64,000 bases of DNA from Mucilaginibacter sp. Bleaf8 (lineage in GTDB: Bacteria; Bacteroidota; Bacteroidia; Sphingobacteriales; Sphingobacteriaceae): assembly GCF_018390515.1 (NCBI RefSeq), contig NZ_JAHBBK010000002.1:203743-267742 (forward strand), given 5' to 3'. A program made the translations under genes and the position numbers. The notes under the pieces are model-generated. The model ran no database searches. It saw nothing but the letters and a program-made list of their open reading frames with translations, and was not told the DNA's origin. Below are positions 34,186 to 42,235 of the stretch, piece after piece. Position 1 is the stretch's first letter, and each line of letters starts with the position of its first letter.

Positions 34186-36381
34186 ATGCATTCATTCTTA
34201 ATTAAACGTATCATTTGCGGCACTATAATACTGTTATATTCCGGAGCTATTTGTGCACAAAAACTACCTGCGCCCGTTAATTATGCAGCCAAGGTAAATA
34301 CATTGATCGGAACCAAAGGTAAGGGTGCCAACGCTAATGAATCTTACTTGGAAGCGGGTTATACTTTTCCTGGCGCTATGTACCCTTTTGGCATGGTGCA
34401 ATTTACGCCTACCTTTTTTGCGGCCAACAAAGGTTTTGTGGTTAACCAGCTTAGCGGGGCAGGGTGCGAACACATGGGTAACTTTCCTACGCTGCCGCTT
34501 ACCGGCGATTTAAATACATCACCTAATGATATGACAGGTATGCAGCCGGGGTACCACATTGAAAATGCCTCAGCTGGCAATTATAGGTTGAGCCTGAAAA
34601 ACGGTGTCCGCTGCGAACTCAGTGTAACTAAAAGAACCGGTATGGCGCGCTACACCTACCCGGCAGCCGAAAACACGGCAACCGTTATCATCGGTTCTGG
34701 TGTTAACGCTACGCAAATTACCAATGCGCATATCCAGTTTACCGATTCAACTTCTTGCGAAGGTTATGCCGATGGCGGGTCATTCTGCGGCATTCGTACC
34801 AATTACAAAGTTTATTTTGTAGCACGTTTTAACCATAAGCCGATTACTAAAGGTACCTGGTCTGGCGAGCAACTGAACACAGGCGCTACAAGTGCCGATG
34901 GACCGCATTCCGGTGCTTTTTTTACTTTCGATGTCAGTAAGCAAAAAACGCTCGTTTACAAATTTGCCATTTCTTATGTTTCCTTAGCCAATGCCAAGGC
35001 TAACCTAAAGGCCGAGAGTCCGGACTGGAACTTTGATGGCGTGAGACAGCAGGCAGTGGCTGCCTGGAATAAATACCTTGGCAAAATCGAGGCTTCGGGT
35101 GCCGGTGCCGATCAAACCACGCAGTTTTACACGCATTTGTACCATGCTTTGGCACATCCCAATATATCTAACGATAGCAATGGCGAATATATGGGCGCCG
35201 ATAGCGTGGTGCACCAAGCCAAAGGTTATGATAATTATACCTCATTTAGCAACTGGGATACTTACCGTACACAAATACCCCTTATGAGCCTGCTGGCACC
35301 AAAAGAAACCGGTGATGTCATGACATCTACCCTCCGTTTTGCCGGGCAATCGGGCGGTGGACTACCGCGCTGGGTGCTGGCGCACGTAGAAACGGGTATT
35401 ATGCAGGGCGATCCTACCAGTATTGTTATTGCCAATGCTTATGGTTTTGGCGTACGTAACTTTGACGCCAGGGCGGCTCTGGCCATTATGCGCAAGGGTG
35501 CTGATGAGCCAGGTACCCGTTCACAAAAAGAACTGACGAGGCCTTACTTAGATCAATACCTAACCAAAGGCTATGCACCAGCATCCATGAGTTTGGAATA
35601 TAACTCTGCTGATTTTGCCATTGGGCAAATGGGGTTGCAAGCCACAGGCAATAAAACTGTGTATAAACCTTATATTCAAAGGGCTCAATACTGGAAAAAC
35701 TTGTACAACCCTGAAAGGGGCTGGCTGCAATCGCGCCGGGCGGATGGCGGCTGGAAAAATTATGACGAAGACTGGCGCGAAGCAAGCTATAAAAACTATT
35801 TCTGGATGGTGCCTTTTAACCTTAAAGGCCTGATAGATACCATTGGCGGTAAACAGGCGGCAGAGCGCCGGTTGGATGAGTTCTTTTCAAAGTTAAATGC
35901 CAGTTACAACCAGGAATGGTATGCTGCCGGTAATGAGCCGGATTTTGAGGTGCCCTGGATATACAACTGGACAAGTGCGCCTTACAAAACGCAGGCTGTA
36001 ATCCGTCGTATTATAGCCGAGCAATATACTAACCGGAAGAACGGTTTGCCTGGAAATGATGATTTAGGCGCGATGGGTGCCTGGTACGTTTTTGCCAACA
36101 TCGGGCTTTATCCCATGATTCCGGGCGTTGGTGGATTTTCGGTGAACAGCCCGTCGTTTACAAATATCAAAATTCATTTGCCGGGTAATCGTGTGCTAAC
36201 CATCACCGGCGGATCAGCAACAAAGCCATATATCAACAAGCTTTCTTTCAATAGTAAAACGTTAAATACCACCTGGCTGCCTTACAGCTTAATTAAAAAT
36301 GGCGGCACGCTCAAGTTTGAATTGTCATCCAAACCCAACAAAGCCTGGGGTACGCAAATAGGTCCTCCATCTTATAATTGA
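34186..36381 (+). CDS. GH92-family alpha-mannosidase
   Basis: A 731-residue secreted enzyme (signal peptide ending GAICAQ). It shows the GH92 N-terminal motif (VNTLIGTKGKGANANESY, GAMYPFGMVQFTP), LYHALAHPN, WDTYRTQIPL, GNEPDFEVPWIYN with Glu584 as proposed acid, and GNDDLGAMGAWYVF with Asp625/Asp626. Calcium-dependent exo-alpha-mannosidase family. It is the first intact gene after operator 2 and is tightly followed (1 base) by GH130 and then a sugar permease, so the operon would trim mannosides and import the released sugar. Specific linkage not assigned. Confidence 0.92.
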   Translation: MHSFLIKRIICGTIILLYSGAICAQKLPAPVNYAAKVNTLIGTKGKGANANESYLEAGYTFPGAMYPFGMVQFTPTFFAANKGFVVNQLSGAGCEHMGNFPTLPLTGDLNTSPNDMTGMQPGYHIENASAGNYRLSLKNGVRCELSVTKRTGMARYTYPAAENTATVIIGSGVNATQITNAHIQFTDSTSCEGYADGGSFCGIRTNYKVYFVARFNHKPITKGTWSGEQLNTGATSADGPHSGAFFTFDVSKQKTLVYKFAISYVSLANAKANLKAESPDWNFDGVRQQAVAAWNKYLGKIEASGAGADQTTQFYTHLYHALAHPNISNDSNGEYMGADSVVHQAKGYDNYTSFSNWDTYRTQIPLMSLLAPKETGDVMTSTLRFAGQSGGGLPRWVLAHVETGIMQGDPTSIVIANAYGFGVRNFDARAALAIMRKGADEPGTRSQKELTRPYLDQYLTKGYAPASMSLEYNSADFAIGQMGLQATGNKTVYKPYIQRAQYWKNLYNPERGWLQSRRADGGWKNYDEDWREASYKNYFWMVPFNLKGLIDTIGGKQAAERRLDEFFSKLNASYNQEWYAAGNEPDFEVPWIYNWTSAPYKTQAVIRRIIAEQYTNRKNGLPGNDDLGAMGAWYVFANIGLYPMIPGVGGFSVNSPSFTNIKIHLPGNRVLTITGGSATKPYINKLSFNSKTLNTTWLPYSLIKNGGTLKFELSSKPNKAWGTQIGPPSYN

Positions 36382-36382
36382 T

Positions 36383-37522
36383 ATGGGGAAGAACAGATAC
36401 AGCGGCATATTTGCTGCAATTTTATTGAGTCTGGTAATGGGACGGGCGCTTGCCCAAAGCAAGCCTGATAAGCTACCGGCCTGGGCAATGGGGCCGTTTA
36501 TACGTCCGGCAGAGGTAAATTCTGTTATCAGCCCGGATTCGGCTACCGTGTTTCCAGACCCGATGCACAAGCAAGCCGTACAATGGGAAGCTAACGACAC
36601 TTTTAACCCGGCTGCTGCTGTATATAACCATAAGATTTACTTATTGTACCGCGCCGAAGACCGCTCGGGTAAGGGCATCAGTCAGCGTACATCCCGCCTG
36701 GGCCTGGCCGAGAGCCGGGATGGTTTGCATATGAAAAAAAGGCCGCAGCCGGTGCTTTTCCCTGCCGATGATGCTCAGAAGGAGTTTGAGTGGACCGGTG
36801 GTTGCGAAGACCCGCGCGTAGCGGTAACTGAAAGCGGTACCTATGTGGTACTGTACACGCAGTGGAACCACAAACTACCGCGGCTTGCAGCAGCTACATC
36901 AACCGATTTAGTGCATTGGCATAAGCATGGGCCTGTTTTTCAAAAAGCTTATGGCGGTCGTTTTTTTGACAGGGCAAGTAAATCGGCGTCTATAATAACC
37001 CGGTTGGCCAGTGGCCGGCAGGTAATAACCAAACTGAACGGGAAGTATTGGATGTACTGGGGCGAAGAAAATGTATATGCGGCAACGTCTACCGATTTGG
37101 TGAACTGGACACCAGTGGTTGATCAGGATGGTAATCTCAAAAAAATCATATCACCTCGCGATGGCTACTTCGACAGCATTTTTACCGAGTGTGGGCCACC
37201 TGCAATTCTAACGGATGCCGGTATTGTGTTAATTTACAACGGCAAAAACAGCAGCCAGAACGGCGATAGCCGGTATGCAGCCAACGCTTATTGCGCCGGG
37301 CAGGTACTGTTCGATAAGAATGATCCGCTGAAGGTAGTCGGTCGGTTGGATCGGCCTTTTCTGGTTCCTGAAGCCAGTTTTGAGAAAAGCGGCCAGTACC
37401 CTGCCGGGACGGTATTTGCGGAGGGTATGGCTTATTTTAACCGCAAATGGTACCTATATTATGGTTGTGCCGACTCGCGTGTGGCAGTAGCCGTTTATGA
37501 ACCCGGTGCTGATACAAGATAG
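36383..37522 (+). CDS. GH130-family beta-mannoside hydrolase or phosphorylase, exported
   Basis: A 379-residue protein with signal peptide ending at ALAQ. Asp72 in NDTFNPAAA (proposed acid), GCEDPRV, TSRLGLAES, YTQWNHKLPRLAAATS and YWGEENVYAATS all match GH130 and align position for position with the enzyme at 22879-24039. The start is 1 base after the GH92 stop, so translation is probably coupled. Exported GH130 enzymes in Bacteroidota PULs are generally beta-mannosidases, for example on beta-1,2 linkages; this is family knowledge, not shown here. Its presence with GH92 suggests the substrate contains both alpha- and beta-linked mannose. Confidence 0.9.
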   Translation: MGKNRYSGIFAAILLSLVMGRALAQSKPDKLPAWAMGPFIRPAEVNSVISPDSATVFPDPMHKQAVQWEANDTFNPAAAVYNHKIYLLYRAEDRSGKGISQRTSRLGLAESRDGLHMKKRPQPVLFPADDAQKEFEWTGGCEDPRVAVTESGTYVVLYTQWNHKLPRLAAATSTDLVHWHKHGPVFQKAYGGRFFDRASKSASIITRLASGRQVITKLNGKYWMYWGEENVYAATSTDLVNWTPVVDQDGNLKKIISPRDGYFDSIFTECGPPAILTDAGIVLIYNGKNSSQNGDSRYAANAYCAGQVLFDKNDPLKVVGRLDRPFLVPEASFEKSGQYPAGTVFAEGMAYFNRKWYLYYGCADSRVAVAVYEPGADTR

Positions 37523-37644
37523 TGAAGATCAACGTTTATTATATGTATAGCAGCGCTTATTTAAAATATTCCATATTTAAATGCATTAATGTACCCAATA
37601 CTAACTATTTTACTCACGTAAACCAGTTAACCAACCAAACATTC

Positions 37645-38904
37645 ATGCAGGTAAAAGCTAAGCTTACCGAACGTAAGTATCTTATTGTTTTTGCATTTGT
37701 AATCTCCTTGTTCTTTTTGTGGGGCGTGGCCATTACTATTGGTGATGTACTGAACCGTCATTTTCAGAATGTGTTGCAAATATCCAAATCCAGCTCGGGG
37801 TTGGTGCAGTTATCAATTTTTGGCGCTTATGCCGTAATGGGTATTCCTGCAGGTCTGTTTATGAAAAGCTTTGGTTACAAACGCGGCGTGCAGTTAGGCT
37901 TGTTTTTATATGCTGTTGGGGCTTTCTTATTTGTGCCGGCGGCTAACCAACAATCTTTTACATTTTTTAGGGTTGCCCTGTTTGTTTTGGCTTGTGGTTT
38001 GGCTACTCTGGAAACTGTTGCCCATCCTTTTATTGCCGCCCTCGGCGATCAGCGCACCAGCGATCAGCGCATTAACTTTGCGCAATCATTCAACGGGCTG
38101 GGTGGTGTAATAGCGCCTTTAATCGGCAGTTACTTTTTACTTCGTACAAGCCAGGAAGGCGCTGCTGAGCTAACTTCTGTAAAATATCTTTATACGGGTA
38201 TTGGCGTATTGATCGCTTTGGTAGGTATCGCATTTTCATTTGTTACAATACCTGTACTTGCCAACCGCCATGTGGTGGCAACCGACAGTTATGCCAGTGG
38301 CGAAACATTTACAACTAATAAAAAGCTGTTTCAGCACAGGCACTTTGTTTTTGCGGTTATTGCACAATTTTTTAATACGGCAGCACAGGGCGGTACCTGG
38401 GCTTACTTTATTAATTACGGCCACGAAGTGATGCAGCTGACTGATGAGCGCGCTGCACATTTCTTTTCATTAAGTATTTTTATGATGATGATCGGGCGCT
38501 TTCTGGGTACGTTCCTGATGCGTTATATAGCGCCCAGCAGGCTACTTGCCATTTTTGCGTTATGTAATATAGTGATGTGTGTGCTGGTTGCCCAAAAACT
38601 GGGCTGGGTATCTTTCGGAGCCTTAATCATGATCAACTTCTTTTTCAGTATTATGTTCCCCACTATATTCAGTCTAGGGTTAAAGAATTTAGGTAACTAT
38701 ACCGAACAGGGATCGTCATACATTGTGATGGGCGTTGTAGGTGCCGCTGTGTTTCCTGTTCTAATGGGACAGATTGCCAATAGTGATGTTGCCCAGGCGT
38801 ATTACCTGCCCATTATCTGCTATGTGGTAATTCTCCTTTTCGGGCTGAGCTTTAAGAAAGACAAAAGAGGGGACCTTAAGCCATTAATTTCTGAAAGTAA
38901 TTAA
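37645..38904 (+). CDS. FHS-family sugar:proton symporter (MFS)
   Basis: Start placed at the ATG at 37645 (MQVKAKLTERKYLIVFAFVISLFFLWG), the usual family N-terminus; the frame from the GTG at 37522 adds 41 residues without membrane-protein character. The 419-residue protein has about 12 hydrophobic segments and FHS-type motifs (FFLWGVAITIGDVLNRHFQ, GLVQLSIFGAYAVMGIPAGL, CGLATLETVAHPFIAALGD, INFAQSFNGLGGVIAPLIGS). These carriers import fucose, glucose, mannose or N-acetylglucosamine across the inner membrane. Last gene of the GH92-GH130 operon, so it probably takes up the mannose released outside; exact sugar unproven. Confidence 0.9.
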   Translation: MQVKAKLTERKYLIVFAFVISLFFLWGVAITIGDVLNRHFQNVLQISKSSSGLVQLSIFGAYAVMGIPAGLFMKSFGYKRGVQLGLFLYAVGAFLFVPAANQQSFTFFRVALFVLACGLATLETVAHPFIAALGDQRTSDQRINFAQSFNGLGGVIAPLIGSYFLLRTSQEGAAELTSVKYLYTGIGVLIALVGIAFSFVTIPVLANRHVVATDSYASGETFTTNKKLFQHRHFVFAVIAQFFNTAAQGGTWAYFINYGHEVMQLTDERAAHFFSLSIFMMMIGRFLGTFLMRYIAPSRLLAIFALCNIVMCVLVAQKLGWVSFGALIMINFFFSIMFPTIFSLGLKNLGNYTEQGSSYIVMGVVGAAVFPVLMGQIANSDVAQAYYLPIICYVVILLFGLSFKKDKRGDLKPLISESN

Positions 38905-38978
38905 GCAGAAGAAAGCGCCAATAAACAAGCAGGATTTGAGATGAAAGTAAAACCTATATTAAATTGCCGGATCAAAAA

Positions 38979-38992
38979 GCTAAAGCGCTTTA
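38979..38992 (+). promoter_or_regulatory. LacI-type operator variant ahead of SGNH hydrolase gene
   Basis: GCTAAAGCGCTTTA, part of a perfect 14-base palindrome CTAAAGCGCTTTAG (38980-38993). It keeps the TAAA..TTTA arms of the other sites but has GCGC in place of CCGG. It lies 202 bases before the gene. The promoter boxes nearby are unclear. Confidence 0.55.
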
Positions 38993-39194
38993 GTATTTAA
39001 TGAAATGATAAGGTTTTTTTAATGATATCATTCGTTAATCTAACATTAAGGCTGTTGCCAACGCTGCGCAAAGCTCTGACGGGATTAAACGCAGAGTATT
39101 AAATCGCTACCCGCATGTGCGCAAAGTGGTGATTTGTAGCGCACGGTATAATTAAGATTTGAAACAGATAATTAAACACTAACCATTACACATA

Positions 39195-40592
39195 ATGAAA
39201 TCAAAATTCAAACGATTATTAGCGCTGGCTACCGGATTAGCTACTATGGCAACGGTTAATGCACAGAACATCCCGGCATTTCGTGCCGGCGAACGGGTTG
39301 CTTTTTTAGGGAACAGCATTACCGATGGCGGGCATTACCATTCGTATATCTGGCTATACTACATGACCCGTTTTCCAGGTATGCGCATCACTTGCTACAA
39401 CGTTGGGGTGGGAGGCGATAATGTGAAACAGATGCACGATCGTTTTGAGAACGAAGTGGTTGCTAAAAGCCCAACGATTATGACGCTTACCTGGGGAATG
39501 AACGATTCGGGATACTTTGAATGGTTCGGGAAAGATGCCGATCATTACGCCGTATGGGCTGTCGATTCGGCCAAAGCGCGTTATGGCAGATTGGATAAGG
39601 ATTTAAAGCGGCACCCCGAAATAAAGAAAATATTCATCCTCGGCTCGCCCTATGATGCCACTACCAAAAGCAACAAGCAAAACTACTATCCGGGCAAAAT
39701 AGCCGCTTTTCAACAGCTGATCGATTTTCAGAAAAATACCGCCCAAACCAACGGCTGGTCATATGTGGATTTTGATCATCCCATGATGGGCATTAACAAA
39801 CAGTGGCAAACGAAAGACTCGCTGTTTAGCTTAACGCCTAATGATCGTATTCATCCTGATAATGACGGCCACATGGTAATGGCCTACCTGTTTTTAAAAG
39901 CACAAGGTTTTGCCGGCAAACCTGTAGCCAATTTTAGTGTAAATGCGTCATCAGGAAAAGTCATCAAAGCCGAGAATTGTACCATCAGCAAAGTTGCAAC
40001 CACTAATAACGGCGTTCGTTTTGATTACCTGGCCGGGGCTTTGCCTTATCCGTTGGATACTGTGCCACGTGGCCCTTTTCAGCGTAAAACTCAGGCAGAG
40101 GGGATGCGCTATGTGCCGTTTATGCAGGAGTTTAATAAAGAGCTGCTCACTATAAAAGGCTTAAAGCCGGGCAACTACAAGCTGTTGATGGATGGGCAGG
40201 ACGTTAATGTGTGGAACGAAAAGCAGCTGGATGCAGGTGTAAACCTGGCCGAACAGGTTTATACACCCGAATATCAGCAGGCACTGGCCGTTATGCATCT
40301 GAATGAAGAGCGCTGGACTATTGAAAATAAAGCCAGAGGTTATTCTTTTGTTGAGTACAATGTATTAAAGCCTAAAGGATTGCTATATGCCGATAATAAG
40401 GCTGCTATGGATGTTGTCGAGAATGAAGCCAAAACTAACCCATTTGTGCGCGGCAACCGGGATACTTACATCAAAGGGCAATATAAAGCTGTACGCGATG
40501 GATGGCAGCACGAACAGGATGCGCTTATTGATGCTGTTTATGCGGCCAATCAGCCAAAAGTGCATCGGGTGGAGTTAGTGCGTATGCCGTAA
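39195..40592 (+). CDS. SGNH/GDSL-family hydrolase, likely carbohydrate esterase
   Basis: A 465-residue exported protein (signal peptide ending TVNAQ). SGNH blocks: GNSIT with nucleophile Ser41, GVGGDN (oxyanion Gly), TWGMND (Asn), and DRIHPDNDGH carrying the Asp217/His220 catalytic pair. Family members remove acetyl or other acyl groups from polysaccharides. The C-terminal 200 residues are an extra beta-rich and helical region found in PUL SGNH proteins; I cannot name a domain. It is a single gene with its own operator variant upstream and a strong bidirectional terminator downstream. A deacetylase clearing mannose residues before GH92 or GH130 attack is a reasonable role. Confidence 0.85.
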   Translation: MKSKFKRLLALATGLATMATVNAQNIPAFRAGERVAFLGNSITDGGHYHSYIWLYYMTRFPGMRITCYNVGVGGDNVKQMHDRFENEVVAKSPTIMTLTWGMNDSGYFEWFGKDADHYAVWAVDSAKARYGRLDKDLKRHPEIKKIFILGSPYDATTKSNKQNYYPGKIAAFQQLIDFQKNTAQTNGWSYVDFDHPMMGINKQWQTKDSLFSLTPNDRIHPDNDGHMVMAYLFLKAQGFAGKPVANFSVNASSGKVIKAENCTISKVATTNNGVRFDYLAGALPYPLDTVPRGPFQRKTQAEGMRYVPFMQEFNKELLTIKGLKPGNYKLLMDGQDVNVWNEKQLDAGVNLAEQVYTPEYQQALAVMHLNEERWTIENKARGYSFVEYNVLKPKGLLYADNKAAMDVVENEAKTNPFVRGNRDTYIKGQYKAVRDGWQHEQDALIDAVYAANQPKVHRVELVRMP

Positions 40593-40730
40593 GCACGGAT
40601 GCAATGGCGTTACTTCGCTGTCTGCAAAAAACTTTATTTTTGATCCGGCAAATAACACATCGGCCAGCCTCGATGAGCATGCCGCATTACTTGTATAATT
40701 TATAACCTTCACAAAATAAGAACAGGTTTA

Positions 40731-40769
40731 AAATAAGAAAAGCGGTTTTTTAAGCCGCTTTTCTTATTT
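40731..40769. terminator. Bidirectional terminator between convergent SGNH and DUF5005-like genes
   Basis: A perfect 15-base stem, AAATAAGAAAAGCGG (40731-40745) with CCGCTTTTCTTATTT (40755-40769), T-rich on both strands. It serves both convergent genes. Confidence 0.9.
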
Positions 40770-40785
40770 TAATAGTAGTTGTTAG

Positions 40786-41925
40786 TTATAGTCCCAAAAC
40801 GGTGAAGGGAACTCTTACGCCCCTTGGGCGGTAGCTATCCGGATCAAACTGTCCGTTTACACATTCGGGTACACAGGGTTTGTAAGTGTTGATGCAATAA
40901 GTCATCAAAAACTCACTGTTAGCTGTAAACTGCGGGTGAATTACAGGTGTGTAAAAGAATGGTGTGTGCCCTTGGTTACGGTCGGGAATGTTATAAATTA
41001 CCTGTTGAGATGTAAATGGTCCGGTTAAGTTGGTGCTTGTGCAGCCATAAATGGCCGTACCCTGGTCGCATTGCAGGTTAAATTGCGTGCTAACCATCAC
41101 CGCTTTATTATTAACCCAGCTCACGAATACGCCACTTGAAGGCGCACTGCCTATTATTGATGCCGAAGTAGCCGCGCTTACATAAGATGAGCCATTCCAA
41201 AAAGTCCATGAACCTGGATTGCTGGTAGGGAATCTGGCCACATAAATATTAACGGCTACACTTGGTGATCCTTGTGGTTTATAGCCGTATACATAAACAT
41301 AACCATCTGTACGCTTTATCATTCCTACGCCGAAGTTGATACCATTAAGTGCAGGTAACGTAGTGTAAGTTACTGCATTTGTTGATAGGTCCAGTCGGCC
41401 AAGTATCTGACCTACGCCAGTAAATCCTAACCCGCCCGACGCTGCTGCTATTTCGTTACAGTATACGTAAGCTGCGCCATTAATTTCTACGCCGGTAGTG
41501 GTCCAGTACCAGTGGCTGCTGTTCAGCGGCGTAAATAACGTAGGGCTGCCCAAGTAAGTAAGGGTTGGTGTATTGGCTGGGGCCCAGTTGTGGCTGGCGG
41601 GTTGCAGCAATGTGGTGTTGTGGTTGTTAAAAATACAGGGCAGCGTATTATTAGAAGTATTTAGCTGGTTGTAAAACGAGTCGTTATTTAACCACACATC
41701 GCGCCCATCGGCCATGCGGATCGAAAAAGCGCCATCAAAGGCATTAGCGCCCGATGTTCGCTTAAAAAAGTTGGTTACTGTGTTGTCTTGATAGGCAGCA
41801 ACTGCGGTAGTTTGCTTTTTTAATTCTGGATTTTCATCATTTGATGTACTGAGGCTTTTGTTTTTCTGACAGCCCAGCATCAGCAGCATTACAGCTGCTG
41901 CACTAATAAAAAGGTGTTTTTTCAT
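40786..41925 (-). CDS. DUF5005/DUF4185-like beta-propeller lipoprotein, candidate glycosidase
   Basis: A 379-residue lipoprotein (signal MLLMLGCQKN). I cannot name a proven function. It shares the whole layout of the protein at 61159-62364: an early FDGAFSIRMADGRDVWLNNDS block (split: FDGAFSIRM, DVWLNNDS), a central DGYVYVYGYKP, VARFPTSNPGSWTFWNG, then IHPQF...SEFLMTYCINT and a final DSYRPRGVRVPF. Such repeats suit a five-bladed propeller related to GH43/GH130-type folds. It is the only gene of the right-hand locus on the minus strand, and it has its own LacI-type operator. Secreted to the periplasm or outer membrane, it may cleave or bind the locus substrate. Homology to the 61159 protein is seen by eye and is strong in motif order, weak in identity. 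Confidence 0.7.
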   Translation of the reverse strand: MKKHLFISAAAVMLLMLGCQKNKSLSTSNDENPELKKQTTAVAAYQDNTVTNFFKRTSGANAFDGAFSIRMADGRDVWLNNDSFYNQLNTSNNTLPCIFNNHNTTLLQPASHNWAPANTPTLTYLGSPTLFTPLNSSHWYWTTTGVEINGAAYVYCNEIAAASGGLGFTGVGQILGRLDLSTNAVTYTTLPALNGINFGVGMIKRTDGYVYVYGYKPQGSPSVAVNIYVARFPTSNPGSWTFWNGSSYVSAATSASIIGSAPSSGVFVSWVNNKAVMVSTQFNLQCDQGTAIYGCTSTNLTGPFTSQQVIYNIPDRNQGHTPFFYTPVIHPQFTANSEFLMTYCINTYKPCVPECVNGQFDPDSYRPRGVRVPFTVLGL

Positions 41926-41975
41926 AATAAAGGTTTGAATATTGGTTTATAAATAAAAGATACTATATAATAAAG

Positions 41976-41989
41976 TAAATCGGTTTAGC
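41976..41989 (-). promoter_or_regulatory. LacI-type operator ahead of DUF5005-like lipoprotein gene
   Basis: On the minus strand it reads GCTAAACCGATTTA, one base off the consensus. It lies 50 bases upstream of the minus-strand ATG at 41925. Confidence 0.75.
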
Positions 41990-42186
41990 TAAAGAGTAAA
42001 TCGAAAAATGGTATAAATGGTCTATCTAAGGCTATAACTGATGAAAACCGCGCAGTAATTTTAAATTAAGAAGTATCTTCTAATAGATATGTAGAGAAAA
42101 GGGCTTCCTTATAATTGGTATACAGTAAATATCTTAACAATTATTTGTAATCAAAAATATAATTAAAAATTTTTGCTTGATTATAA

Positions 42187-42200
42187 TAAACCGATTTAGC
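42187..42200 (+). promoter_or_regulatory. LacI-type operator ahead of GH2 gene
   Basis: TAAACCGATTTAGC; core TAAACCGATTTA. An imperfect TAATTG box follows at 42202. The GH2 ATG is 35 bases downstream. Confidence 0.75.
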
Positions 42201-42235
42201 ATAATTGCAAACTATCCAATTATATCTCTTCATCT

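Larger units (their letters stand above)
41926..42235. other. Divergent regulatory region between DUF5005-like and GH2 genes
   Basis: A 310-base AT-rich gap holding two LacI-type operators, one per direction (41976-41989 and 42187-42200). Both carry the same single change (CCGA in place of CCGG when read from the GCTAAA or TAAACC side). No gene between them. Confidence 0.75.

Noticed and set aside
36383..36600. Minus-strand open frame opposite the GH130 start
   Set aside because: Antisense shadow of a well-supported GH130 gene.
37619..37630. TAAACCAGTTAA, resembling the LacI-type operator, just before the permease start
   Set aside because: Two mismatches, lies inside the operon and only 14 bases from the ATG, and no promoter boxes are nearby.
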